Source of the DNA: Theocolax elegans
Lineage: Eukaryota; Arthropoda; Insecta; Hymenoptera; Cerocephalidae
NCBI GenBank assembly: GCA_026168455.1
Contig: CM047425.1
Span: forward strand, 45,270,362-45,334,361
Length of the DNA stretch: 64,000 bases
Direction: 5' to 3'
The notes below the pieces were generated by a model. That model saw nothing but the letters and a program-made list of their open reading frames with translations, was not told the origin of the DNA and did no database searches. A program made the translations under genes and the position numbers. Numbering within the stretch: the first letter of the stretch is position 1; each line of letters begins with the position of its first letter. Below, in pieces: positions 31,976-42,663 of this stretch.

Positions 31976-32288
31976 CATACACTCAACGGGGGGGAGGGGG
32001 GGGGGGTCACGGTAATATAAAAGCAACTTATCGTTACTTTTATAAAGCGGCCCAATACCACAGCCACGATGATCCAAATCCACAAATGTCGCAATCATCG
32101 TTTTTAACGTCCTATTCTCTCGACAGAGTTGGCCTGTGGGCGGTAAGGACGGGTTCTGACATGTTTTATGCCATACTTCTCTAGCATTCACGATATTATG
32201 TCGTTAATTAACTCAGTCCCATTATACGTTATTAGGAAATATGGAGTTTCCCAACGGAAGACTACGAGTTCCTCGAATGCTTTCGATA
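31976..32288 (-). pseudogene. Ty3/gypsy integrase core fragment, unit 1
   Basis: The minus strand gives WETPYFLITYNGTEF (D-x-G-T-E-F integrase core), GIKHVRTRPYRPQANSVER (with the catalytic Glu) and NRTLKTMIATFVDLDHRG. It is frameshifted between VER and NRT. This is the duplicate of 34320-34629; its 5' part is cut off at the unit boundary. Confidence 0.7.
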
Positions 32289-32445
32289 CCAAATTATCTC
32301 TTGCCAATGGCCACTTTTACGGGAGTTATTCGATATCTAATAATAATATTAGTAAAAATTACTTTCAATTTGATCGCTTATAACTCAACGAAACATAAAG
32401 CTAGGCACTCAAACCAAAAACCAGAAAAAAGCCATTTTAGCCACC

Positions 32446-33117
32446 TTGCGGGTACAAGTAATCGGACCGAACGGGCAGTGCACTTGCCCTCGAACATTAC
32501 TAGATCAGGGTTCCGAGACTTCCTTCGTAATTGATGCTATAGCACGCTTTGCAGATTTAAACAAGCATCAGGTTAAAATTCCGTTAAACGGTTTAGGGGC
32601 AAGTTCCGCAGGTACTGCGCGATCCTATACGTGTTTTGTCATACGATCTTTGAGAGATATCTCGTTCTAACTCGAAATCAACGCGTTCGTCCTTCCGAAA
32701 CTTACTTCAAAATTACCAGCCCGCCGTGCAATGGAAATAAAGTTGAACATGTTTTCGAACTTCCCGTTGACTGACCCGCAATTTTATACACCGGATTCGA
32801 ATGATGTAATATTGGGTGCGGACGTGTATGATCAATCGTTACGTTCGGATACGCGAAATTTCTTATCATCACTATCAACTGCTCAAAACACCGCCCTCGG
32901 ATGGATTATCTCAGGTCCTATCTCAATTATCGGTTCACGGCGGGCGGAAAAAACCTCAAGGAGTACACCGTGTATTATACTGTTCAACGCAAGATGCCGA
33001 CATAAGCGAAATGTTACAATGGTTTTGGGATCTCGCGGAAGTACCGAAATCTAGTAAAATTTTAAATGACGTGGAGGAAGTGTGTGAGAATCTATTTACT
33101 AACAAGGAGAGGTCACA
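32446..33117 (+). pseudogene. BEL/Pao aspartic protease and start of RT, unit 2
   Basis: Same content as 30105-30775. One extra A in the run near 32950 shifts the frame between the protease end (ISIIGSRRAEK) and the RT start (KPQGVHRVLYCS), which are continuous in unit 1. This is an indel in a homopolymer between otherwise identical copies. Confidence 0.75.
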
Positions 33118-33779
33118 CCCTCTGGAAAACGGATCCTTACCAAACTCTAGGATATAATTTCTACTATAAAATCATGCAGAAAGCCGGAGTTTTAGTGTCC
33201 AATGGCCATTTTTACGATAGATATAAGCAAATAATGAAAAATCTCGCCGAAAAAACCGTTGAGTTTGAATGCTTACAACTCAGGAACAATTAATAATGTA
33301 GGTATAAACTAAATTTGGAAGAAAGCTGAGATCAAGTAGATACGTTTTAAAAAAAAAGGAAGCTCAAATATTTTAATATGGTCAAAAGTTATGGGAGAAA
33401 TAAGAATTAGACGAAATTTTGGGCTAAAAAAATCATTAAATTGTAACTTTAAATTTTCGATAAAATTTTGGCTAATTCTTATTTCTCCCATAACTTTTGA
33501 CCATATTAAAATATTTGAGCTTCCTTTTTTTCAAAATGTATCTACTTGACCTCAGATTTCTTTTAAAATTTAGTTTATACCTACATCATTAATTGTTCCT
33601 GAGTTATAAGCGTTCAAACTCAACGGTTTTTTCGGCGAGATTTTTCATTATTTGCTTATATCTAAAGTAAAAATGGGCATTGCACACTAAAACTCCGGCT
33701 TTCTGCATGATTTTATAGTAGAAATTATATCCTAGAGTTTGGTAAGGATCCGTTTTCCAGAGGGTGTGACCTCTCCTTG
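33103..33779. mobile_element. 677-bp palindromic MITE, unit 2
   Basis: Duplicate of 30761-31438 with the same TAA flanks; shorter by one base. Confidence 0.85.
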
Positions 33780-34319
33780 TAAGACTTGTATTCGCGATTA
33801 TCAGGGTCAATTTATTCTGCATCTCCCCCTTAAACCTGAAATTCCGGAAGTATCGGCGGAAATTCGATATGCATCGTCGATTTGCAAAGTGATATTCGCG
33901 TTCCTATTATAATAATAATTAATAATTAACCGATGGGCCGCATTGCACAATACAGTTGTTATATTAGCGAAGATGCCGGCAATGTCACCAGGAACAAGTT
34001 TGCTGAGACGCACGATGCGGAGGATTCGGTCAATCCTCCTTCCCTCAACGCGATCTAAATTAAATAATTAATATGTCGGCGGGAGCGGGGAGAGCTCAAT
34101 AATCACGCGTAATTTGACTAAAATAAAAATAAGGCATATATTTTCAATAAATTACAAAATGGCCATCCAGGTCTCGTATTGCGACATTTCTCTTCGCGCG
34201 GGCAGAAATATCGGGAGTCAACCGGATCGAGGTACTCGCCTGCGGTTGACTTCGCCCCGCTATCTGCTGTTCGGGTACCGGCGTAACCGAACACACTCCT
34301 GAGTAAATCACTCACTCAT

Positions 34320-34935
34320 ACACTCAACGGGGGGGAGGGGGGGGGTCACGGTAATATAAAAGCAACTTATCGTTACTTTTATAAAGCGGCCCAATACCAC
34401 AGCCACGATGATCCAAATCCACAAATGTCGCAATCATCGTTTTTAACGTCCTATTCTCTCGACAGAGTTGGCCTGTGGGCGGTAAGGACGGGTTCTGACA
34501 TGTTTTATGCCATACTTCTCTAGCATTCACGATATTATGTCGTTAATTAACTCAGTCCCATTATACGTTATTAGGAAATATGGAGTTTCCCAACGGAAGA
34601 CTACGAGTTCCTCGAATGCTTTCGATACCGACTTATCGGTCGCCGTACGAAATGGTTTGAGCTCTATCCATCGCGTAAGTAAGTCTTAAAATACGATGAT
34701 ATATTTGTATTGACTTTTACTACGTGCAAGTTCCATTACGTCTGCTGCCACAACAGCCCAGGGTCTCTCAATATTACGTTTACCCATCAAGATCAGACAC
34801 TGTAAGATCACTGTAAGAAGCGCGTATCGTGGTAGATACCTGGCCAATAGTAGTCTCTTGCAACACGTTTGTAAGTCTTTCCGACCCCCATATGACCAAT
34901 AAATGGGTGGAAATGAGAGTCTACTATTACTCCAG
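34320..34935 (-). pseudogene. Ty3/gypsy integrase, zinc-binding and core parts
   Basis: Read from 34935: SHFHPFIGHMGVGKTYKRVA then RDYYWPGIYHD (the H...H zinc-binding domain), ELARSKSQYKYIIVF (catalytic Asp region), ELKPFRTATDKS, WETPYFLITYNGTEF and GIKHVRTRPYRPQ...VER. It has several stops and frameshifts. It joins directly to the beginning of RNase H (QIDASDLAVGAVLTQ, near 34950-34990), so almost all of RNase H and its link to integrase are deleted. Confidence 0.75.
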
Positions 34936-35041
34936 TTGCGTTAACACTGCACCTACTGCTAAGTCACTTGCGTCAATTTGGACGGAAAATGGCCTAGAAA
35001 AGTCTGGACGGGCCAGTACAGGCGCCTCAGCTAAGGCAACT

Positions 35042-35803
35042 CTAAGCTGATGAAACGCCTCTTCCTAGCTCTCTCTTTTCAGCTTCTCGATCGATGAATC
35101 GAGAATACCAGCCTTCCATCACAAGATAGGATCTCAGCTGTTTGACAATACGAGGAGTGGGGTAATTAAGGACAGGGGCGACTCGTTTCTCATCAGGGCG
35201 CAAGCCGTCCGCGTTCAATTTGTACCCAAGGAACGTTACGCTGGACCTACAAAACTCACACTTCTCTCGATTCACTATGAGTCCAGCGTTCTTCAAAGTC
35301 TTTAGTACGTATTCGAGCCATTTTAGATGCTCCTCAATAGTTTCGGTAATGATGATCAAGTCGTCTAGATAACTAAACACATGAGGTTCCACCTTAGGCC
35401 CGAAAATTGCATCTATAAGCCGTGTAAAGAACATAGAAGTATTCATGAAGTCAAAAGGCATCTTTGTGAACTACCACAGCCCCGACCGTGGTACAGCAAA
35501 TGCAGTGTAATGCCGGCTTGCCTCGGCCATTAATATTTGGAAGTACGCTTTCATAAGATCAATTTTCGATATGTACCTTGCATTATGCAGCTTATCCAAT
35601 ATAGTATCAATATTAGGAATTGGATAAGAATCACGTTTTGTGACTGCATTAAGGTCTTGAAAATTGATGCGGAAACGATAACTTCCTTCGTCCTTGCGGA
35701 CGATGACCGGAGCAGCTGACCAATCACTCGCACTTAGTTCAATAATGCCCTTGTAAAATATCTTTTTGACCTCACTTTGGGCAAATTCTTGCACTAGGCT
35801 CAT
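35042..35803 (-). pseudogene. Ty3/gypsy reverse transcriptase, copy 1
   Basis: Motifs: FYKGIIELSASDWSAAPVIV, YRFRINFQDLNAVTKRDSYP, IDTILDKLHNARYISKIDLM (first Asp), then a TAG stop where the family has Gln (RSGLW*FTKMPF), FDFMNTSMFFTRLIDAIFG, VFSYLDDLIIITE (catalytic YLDD), KCEFCRSSVTFLGY and LRSYLVMEGWYSRFI. The enzyme copies the element RNA to DNA. Apart from the one nonsense codon, the RT frame is intact over 250 codons. Confidence 0.8.
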
Positions 35804-35939
35804 CCTCTATGTCAACTCTATTTCAACTAGCTCTTTGACTTGTTTCCGCTGGTCGTCTTGTATCTCAACTATACTAGATCATTCAGCGGAAATCCTCTAT
35901 TCAATGTAATGAGCTGTATCTCTGACGAAGTTTCTTCAA

Positions 35940-36209
35940 TCACTCTCGCCAATACGCTAGAAAATCCATACCGAGAATAATGGAATGCTCAATATTCTCT
36001 ACAATTCTCTGTTGGATATTGCCATCAAGACCTTCTACACAGAATAGGATGTCGATAAGGTCAAGGACTTCAAGTGCTGGTCTAGCCACACCTTTTACGA
36101 TAACCTTGACCTTGAGGTCTCCATTTAAACTTGTACTGCTCGACAGCATCTGATCGTACAAGAGAGACAATGGTGTCAGGGTCGAAAAGTGCTTTAAAGT
36201 CCTTTCCAC
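35940..36209 (-). pseudogene. Ty3/gypsy protease C-terminal region, copy 1
   Basis: 89 codons ending ENIEHSIILGMDFLAYW; the ILGMDFL motif marks the C-terminal part of gypsy proteases just before RT. The catalytic D-S/T-G part is not readable in this frame, so the N-terminal half is lost or frameshifted. Confidence 0.6.
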
Positions 36210-36298
36210 CGAGTCATACCAAAAGGAATAGCCGGCTTTCCGTTTGGATGTCAGCGATCATCTCATCAGTTTGACTATCGTCGTTAGGCGTCGATGCC

Positions 36299-36717
36299 AT
36301 GTGAAGTGATCTAGTTAAAAAATAGAATTTTGTTTTAATGTATGGAATCAGTAAAAAACTACTTGAATAGAGTGTAGCTAAATTTTTAGACCTGAATTTC
36401 AATTAGTACCAGAGTTGTAGCCAATCAAAAAATCGAATTTTTTGAAAAAATTGACTTTTTGGCCATGTTTATCACTTAATAACTCAAAATCTAACAATTT
36501 TTTCTTATATACATTAAATTTGAAAAAGTTTATTATTTTCAAGAAGAATCAGTTCAAATATTTCATTTATTTTATTTTAAAACTTTGAATATAGTTATAA
36601 TCAATAAAAACCTTTATAGTAAAAAAAAGGGTTGTACGATCAAAAATATTTTATCCATCCAGAAATCTAATTCATCGATGATTAATTACCTTCAAAATAA
36701 TGCAAAGTTTGAATGCG
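36299..36717. other. AT-rich unique segment between duplicated gypsy blocks
   Basis: No gene. Sequence diverges from the second copy exactly after CGTCGATGCC. Confidence 0.4.
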
Positions 36718-37212
36718 GCAGAGCATTTCAGACAAAGTTATGGTGTTTTTAGTCAAATTTCATAAAAAAAGAGAGCGAATGCATTTTATGAAGAAAACAG
36801 ACTAACCGTATACTTGCATTCAAACAATATGGCACTATTATTCCTCAATATTACTAAAATATACTATTTATTTGTTAGTCACTGATACATTTTAATCTCT
36901 AAGTTGCTTACAAACACAAAACAGTAGGTATAAGCAGTTATACCTGTTATATAATTGGATAAATACCTGAAACTTTTTATAATTCCAATAAATCCACTTA
37001 TATAACAGGTATAACTAAAAGAATCAGACTTAAATAACAACTAAATAAAAGTATCAGTAACTAACAATAAATAGTGTATTTTAGTAATATTGAGGAATAG
37101 TGCCATATTGTTTGAATGCAAGTATACGTTAGTCTGTTTTTTCATAAAATGCATTCGCTCTCTTTTTTATGAAATTTGACTAAAACACCATAACTTTGTC
37201 TGAATGCACTGC
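36718..37212. mobile_element. ~495-bp palindromic MITE
   Basis: The left arm (GCAGAGCATTTCAGACAAAG) is the reverse complement of the right arm (CTTTGTCTGAATGCACTGC) over about 170 bases. Shorter pairings continue to the centre (TTATACCTGTTATATAA versus TTATATAACAGGTATAA). It abuts the start of gypsy copy 2, whose own first bases (CACTGCACCTACTG) resemble the TIR end. Confidence 0.75.
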
Positions 37213-37303
37213 ACCTACTGCTAAGTCACTTGCGTCAATTTGGACGGAAAATGGCCTAGAAAAGTCTGGACGGGCCAGTACAGGCGCCTCAGCTAAGGCA
37301 ACT

Positions 37304-38470
37304 CTAAGCTGATGAAACGCCTCTTCCTAGCTCTCTCTTTTCAGCTTCTCGATCGATGAATCGAGAATACCAGCCTTCCATCACAAGATAGGATCTCAGC
37401 TGTTTGACAATACGAGGAGTGGGGTAATTAAGGACAGGGGCGACTCGTTTCTCATCAGGGCGCAAGCCGTCCGCGTTCAATTTGTACCCAAGGAACGTTA
37501 CGCTGGACCTACAAAACTCACACTTCTCTCGATTCACTATGAGTCCAGCGTTCTTCAAAGTCTTTAGTACGTATTCGAGCCATTTTAGATGCTCCTCAAT
37601 AGTTTCGGTAATGATGATCAAGTCGTCTAGATAACTAAACACATGAGGTTCCACCTTAGGCCCGAAAATTGCATCTATAAGCCGTGTAAAGAACATAGAA
37701 GTATTCATGAAGTCAAAAGGCATCTTTGTGAACTACCACAGCCCCGACCGTGGTACAGCAAATGCAGTGTAATGCCGGCTTGCCTCGGCCATTAATATTT
37801 GGAAGTACGCTTTCATAAGATCAATTTTCGATATGTACCTTGCATTATGCAGCTTATCCAATATAGTATCAATATTAGGAATTGGATAAGAATCACGTTT
37901 TGTGACTGCATTAAGGTCTTGAAAATTGATGCGGAAACGATAACTTCCTTCGTCCTTGCGGACGATGACCGGAGCAGCTGACCAATCACTCGCACTTAGT
38001 TCAATAATGCCCTTGTAAATATCTTTTTGACCTCACTTTGGGCAAATTCTTGCACTAGGCTCATCCTCTATGTCAACTCTATTTCAACTAGCTCTTTGAC
38101 TTGTTTCCGCTGGTCGTCTTGTATCTCAACTATACTAGATCATTCAGCGGAAATCCTCTATTCAATGTCATGAGCTGTATCTCTGACGAAGTTTCTTCAA
38201 TCACTCTCGCCAATACGCTAGAAAATCCATACCGAGAATAATGGAATGCTCAATATTCTCTACAATTCTCTGTTGGATATTGCCATCAAGACCTTCTACA
38301 CAGAATAGGATGTCGATAAGGTCAAGGACTTCAAGTGCTGGTCTAGCCACACCTTTTACGATAACCTTGACCTTGAGGTCTCCATTTAAACTTGTACTGC
38401 TCGACAGCATCTGATCGTACAAGAGAGACAATGGTGTCAGGGTCGAAAAGTGCTTTAAAGTCCTTTCCAC
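37304..38470 (-). pseudogene. Ty3/gypsy RT and protease C-terminus, copy 2
   Basis: Same RT (37304-38065) and protease end (38201-38470, ILGMDFL) as copy 1, with the same TAG stop before FTKMPF and the same YLDD box. One A fewer in the run near 38018 shifts the frame upstream of the RT (GNIYKGIIE region). Since both copies share the nonsense codon, it predates the duplication. Confidence 0.8.
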
Positions 38471-38722
38471 CGAGTCATACCAAAAGGAATAGCCGGCTTT
38501 CCGTTTGGATGTCAGCGATCATCTCATCAGTTTGACTATCGTCGTTAGGCGTCGATGCCGTGTGCGTCATTTTGGAGGTATTTAGTACGGCACCTGCCCC
38601 CCCCCCCTGAATTGTACTCCTCGGTAACGAGTTTTACGGTGCATACTGTGCACACCATTGACAACTACCTTCCCCGCCAAGGGCTCGTTGTTGAGGAAAC
38701 CAAGGGCTTCCTGTCCTCTTTA

Positions 38723-39090
38723 CTAGGTGTCACAACGAAGTGACGATGAGCAACAACTAAAGTCGTTCACTCCAATGGTGCTAAGCGGCTGAGATAACAA
38801 TCTCTTGACGCTTTCTTCACCAATTATATCTCTGATACCAGAATCTATTTGCCTTTGTTCCTTAGCCCAATCGTAAGCCTCACGCTTATGTTGGTGTATT
38901 AAGGCTCCTTGTTCTGTTTTACCTTGCAAAGCTGGGGTGGGATTGACAGGTTGTGTTCTAAGAACTTTTCCATCTGTCGAATCCCCAGAACGTTTAGAAT
39001 CCTTGCACACAGACTTACTTTCAACACCAACTTCGGTCTGAGTGGAAATTTGATCTCCGTTAAGGACTTTAAAGAATTTAGCAAATGATT
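38723..39090 (-). pseudogene. Gag-like upstream region of the gypsy element
   Basis: Two overlapping minus frames (39084-38899 and 39010-38723) read together as a charged segment: VCKDSKRSGDSTDGK, ALIHQHKREAYDWAKEQRQI and EESVKRLLSQPLS. Its position upstream of protease fits Gag, but I recognise no conserved Gag motif. Confidence 0.35.
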
Positions 39091-39124
39091 TGCTAGACTT
39101 TTAAAAGAGTTTAAAGTAGGGCTT

Positions 39125-39270
39125 TTACAATGATTCGGTTTGACGTGTACCCGGGTAGTCGGTTATTCGGTTACTCTAAACCGGTGAACCGTTTAACCAA
39201 ATAGTGCGGTTTTTTGGTTGCAGTTAACCGGTTAACCGAATAATGCGGTTTCGCAGTGAACCGTTTAAAA
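39125..39270. repeat. Cluster of GGTTAACCG-type repeats
   Basis: CCGGTGAACCGTTTAACC, CAGTTAACCGGTTAACCG and similar short palindromic units recur about six times. It may be a decayed MITE end; the family is not known. Confidence 0.45.
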
Positions 39271-39745
39271 ACTGTACGGACAATATTTTTTTTGAAATAA
39301 CAGAAATCGTGAAAATTCCGCAATTATGTAAATAAAATTTCAAAATAAATTGTGACGAAAGACTGACATTATTAAACGGTAGATTCGATTTAAATATAAT
39401 ATCAACCGATCTGCTAGCTGTTTATACTTAAAAATAATATGTAAAAAACTATGATAATAGTACATTACTATCAAAAAAATAATTATTGTACATTGATTAA
39501 TCATCATTTTTTATTCTATACAATATCTTTTATTGTCTTCGCAAAGCGTAAATACAAATTTTTACAATAATTATAATTAACTTTTCCATTTATTTTGTAC
39601 ATATTAACAATTACACAAGTAACATTTTCACACTTTATGCACAATAACAAAATAGTTTTACATTGCGAATAATACAATGTCTATTATGATGTGTAAATTA
39701 GTAATAAAAAGTTAATAAGTAAGCAGACAAAATAATGTTGAACAA
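39271..39745. other. AT-rich spacer
   Basis: Nothing recognised on either strand. Confidence 0.4.

Positions 39746-39780
<35 letters not shown>
39746..39780. repeat. (TA)n microsatellite at the palindrome edge
   Basis: About 32 bases of TA, mirrored by a (TA)n run at 41438-41458 on the other side of the palindrome. Confidence 0.95.
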
Positions 39781-39783
<3 letters not shown>

Positions 39784-41440
39784 GTGGTTCTTTGTGACAT
39801 CGAAGATGAAAAAAATAAATATTGCTATAACTGTGGGAATATGTTTTAGAGGTATCCAGTAGATCTCCTGAATTTTTTCAGATTTTTTCTGGGCCATTAT
39901 TTTAAGTTACAGAGAGTCAAAGTTGACATTTTAGCACTTTTTTGCATTATATGCCCATTTTCATGAATTTTTAGCTCCCAGGGGATGCATTTTTCACTAA
40001 AAACATAAGTATGACTTTTTTTGTTTAATTTTCCGAACTTTTCATTAAAAATACTTTTAAAGACATAAATGTATGCTGTCACACTCTTGTAAGCCATTTA
40101 AACCTTAAATAGTGAATATCAGCAATTCTGCTCCGGACTTTGGTAACCTAATACTGTCTAAAAGATGTCTTTTTATAGTCAGAAACTGCCTAAAAATTTC
40201 CAGAGTGGGTCTAAATCATTAAGATCACTTATGGTCAAAATATCCGGGAAAAGTGCCCGAAATATTAATAGAAATGTATATTTGCTGCCTTATAACGATG
40301 AATCTAGTAGCATGATCATTGCAAAAAAATTTATGCACTTACGTTGGAGTGGAAGAAAAGTATCTTCGCTTGTTTCAGTATCCATCTAATCCCCTGTAAG
40401 CTGCTAAAAATACAAATATTATTATAAAATTATAAAAAATTATTTTTTATACATTTATAATGCTGGATTTTTAGTTTTACATCCCTTACAAGAATTATAA
40501 TACTAATCTGAAGCATTACTATAAAAGTATCAACATTATTATTATTATTATTCAGCAATACATTGTTTAGATTTCACAAACTTGTCGCTGGCAAGTTATC
40601 ATATTATTCATTATAATTATATATCCGATTTATTTATATATCTTTTGTATTAAATACGTATATTCAGTTATTCTAATAATGATGTTTATATATTTATAGT
40701 AATCCTTCAGATTAGTATTATAATTCTTGTAAGGGATGTAAAACTAAAAATTCAGCATTATAAATGTTTAAAAATTAATTTTTTACATTTGTATAATAAT
40801 ATTTGTATTTTTGGCAGCTTACAGGGGATTAGATGGATACTGAAACAAGTGAAGATACTTTTCTACTACTCCAAGGTAAGTGCACAAATTTTTTTGCAAT
40901 GATCATGCTAATAGATTCATCGTTATAAGGCAACACATATACATTTCTATTAATATTTCGGGCACTTTTCCCGGATATTTTGACCATAAGTGATCTTAAT
41001 GATTTAGACCCACTCTGGAAATTTTTAGGCAGTTTCTGACTATAAAAAGACATCTTTTAGACAGTATTAGGTTACCAGAGTCCGGAGCAGAATTGCTGAT
41101 TTTCGCTGTTTAAGGTTTAAATGGCTTACAAGAGTGTGACGGCATACATTTATGTCTTTAAAAGTATTTTTAATGAAAAGTTCGGAAAATTTTACAAAAA
41201 AAGTCATACTTATGTTTTTAGTGAAAAATGCATCCCCTGGGAGCTAAAAATTCATGAAAATGGGCATATAATGCAAAAAAGTGCTAAAATGTCAACTTTG
41301 ACTCTCTGTAACTTAAAATAATGGCCCAGAAAAAATCTGAAAAAATTCAGGAGAACTACTGGATACCTCTAAAACATATTCCCACAGTTATAGCAATATT
41401 TATTTTTTTCATCTTCGATGTCACAGAGAACCACCCATAT
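39780..41440. mobile_element. Giant 1.66-kb palindrome (foldback element)
   Basis: Left arm 39780-~40525 and right arm ~40697-41440 are near-identical inverted copies (~745 bp each) around a ~170-bp AT-rich loop. Both ends read GGGTGGTTCT...TGTGACATCGAAGATG and sit in TA repeats. Each arm carries two short frames (65-75 codons, MAYKSVTAYIYVF and MSFYSQKLPKNF) of no recognised family. Further copies: one arm at 58246-58985 and a 187-bp end at 27008-27194. TA-repeat targeting and arm structure suggest a non-autonomous DNA element. Confidence 0.85.
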
Positions 41441-41458
41441 ATATATATATATATATAT

Positions 41459-41849
41459 ACTAGGGGGGCTTCGCCAACCCCCTATTTTTAATTTCGAAGG
41501 CCGGAGGCCTCCGTCACTTCGAATGAGGTTATAACTTCAATCCTTCATTAATATTATAAGGTCAAAGTGTGCTTTTTTACCCGTGAGGGGTATTTAGGTA
41601 TTTGGGTTATTGGTTTTTTATGCATTATTCTATCAATTAATATTCTCCCCCTTATATCTGAGTCGTTACATATGTTTTATAACCTCAAAACACCAAGATA
41701 ACACGTAGTGTCACCATAAGTACCGATACTGGTGTTTATATATATATGGGCTATTTCACGTCAAGTGGTACGATGAAAATTTTAAAGCGCTCCAAAATTT
41801 GCGAACAGGCTGGAAACATCTTCCAGAACATACAAAAAAAATTTAGGTT
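41459..41849. other. Dispersed-repeat segment before the 5' LTR
   Basis: It has a GC-rich hairpin (GGGGGCTTCGCCAACCCCC) and a palindromic AAGGCCGGAGGCCT at 41461-41511, then sequence similar to 7590-7650. 41745-41775 (ATGGGCTATTTCACGTCAAG) resembles the reverse of 25660-25690. No gene. Confidence 0.4.
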
Positions 41850-42598
41850 TGTCGCGTCATGATAGACGCAACGTACACACATGCGCGTATACATACACAC
41901 ACACTTATGCACACACGTGCGCACACATTTAATACGTAAAGTAGGATGTCCTCGTCAAAGACAGGAACCGCCTTGAAAAATGCTAGCCAATAACTTAATT
42001 AGGTCACGCATGACAAAGAATAAATTAATTAAGTAAATGTACAATATTTGATTGGTCAAGAGGAACCAAAACTCCACCCCAAACCCTTGATATAAATAGG
42101 GATGTCGCACCGGGGTGTGCGCTCTTGCTCTTTAGTCCTTTCTCAAGTAAGGTAAAATCCTGTATCCAAAATTTAACGCGAAATAAAGCAAGAATATCGA
42201 AAGTCATTGTTCAGTATCTTTAAACCTTCAAACACCAGTCTTTTTCCTATTCCCTTTAAAATCCAAATTAGTCTACACCGCATTTCTATTGTAAGGGAGT
42301 CTCTGTATCGAGGATCAACGAGAGCGAGAAAGACAGCCGAGCAGTTGCAGCCACCGGTCAACCGTAGATCTCCCGCCCGATAAGGTTGGTTGTTTTCCTT
42401 TCCTCGCCTTCACTCATTGTTGCACCTCGGGCTTACCCATGCACGTAAATTTCGGAAGGGTCTATGACCTGTGCTATACCGAGGAGAATTGCCACCCATC
42501 CTTGACGCTATACGGGTACTAAAACGGGGAACTTCTATTTTTAATTTAAATTCAGTCCATTTAATTTTTCTACGTTACGTCTACCCTAGGACGTAACA
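41850..42598 (+). repeat. 5' LTR of env-bearing gypsy-type retroelement
   Basis: Starts TGTCGCGTCATGATAGACGC and matches 57501-58235 over ~735 bases with about nine substitutions and one indel by my count. The likely end is GTAACA at 42598, giving TG...CA termini. A TATA box (TATAAATAGG) lies at 42091-42100, with a start region about 30 bases downstream. The last ~15 bases are missing from the 3' LTR. Confidence 0.9.
42091..42100 (+). promoter_or_regulatory. LTR TATA box
   Basis: TATAAATAGG, in the middle of the 5' LTR; the same box is at 57743-57752 in the 3' LTR. It would drive the genomic/gag-pol transcript. Confidence 0.7.
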
Positions 42599-42600
42599 AG

Positions 42601-42613
42601 TGGGGGCTCGTCC
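42601..42613 (+). promoter_or_regulatory. Primer binding site, tRNA-Pro type
   Basis: TGGGGGCTCGTCC, two bases after the LTR end, matches the first 13 bases of the tRNA-Pro-complementary site used by murine-type retroviruses. The tRNA 3' end primes minus-strand DNA synthesis. The match stops after 13 bases (TAAAAATT follows). Confidence 0.8.
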
Positions 42614-42663
42614 TAAAAATTAAAGAAGGATTAGAGCAATTGTCTTCCTTATTAGCACAGATC

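Larger units (their letters stand above)
29948..32288. repeat. 2.34-kb tandem duplication, unit 1
   Basis: From CCAAATTATCTCTTGCCAAT to the next identical start at 32289. It contains the BEL/Pao protease-RT start, a 678-bp palindrome and an antisense gypsy integrase piece. Units 1 and 2 differ only by a few single-base length changes in homopolymers (for example A-runs near 30608 and 30905, G-run near 31990). Confidence 0.95.
32289..34629. repeat. 2.34-kb tandem duplication, unit 2
   Basis: Second copy of 29948-32288. At its end the integrase continues into unique sequence (GACTTATCGGTCGCCGTACG), so unit 2 is the copy in natural continuity with the antisense gypsy element, while unit 1 is in continuity with the BEL/Pao gag. 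Confidence 0.95.
34947..36298 (-). repeat. Duplicated gypsy block, copy 1
   Basis: Matches 37208-38559 almost perfectly (one base of length difference near 35755/38018). Copy 1 is continuous with integrase downstream; copy 2 is continuous with the gag-like region upstream. This arrangement is expected of a tandem duplication that later received, or was created with, the palindromic insert at 36718-37212. Confidence 0.9.

Noticed and set aside
31986..32007. G-run as a regulatory quadruplex
   Set aside because: Homopolymer whose length differs between the two duplicated units; probably sequence noise or slippage.
40165..41321. Real genes MSFYSQKL... and MAYKSVTAY... in the palindrome arms
   Set aside because: Short frames without known family; they recur only because the arms are near-identical copies. 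Kept as a point to test, not as genes.
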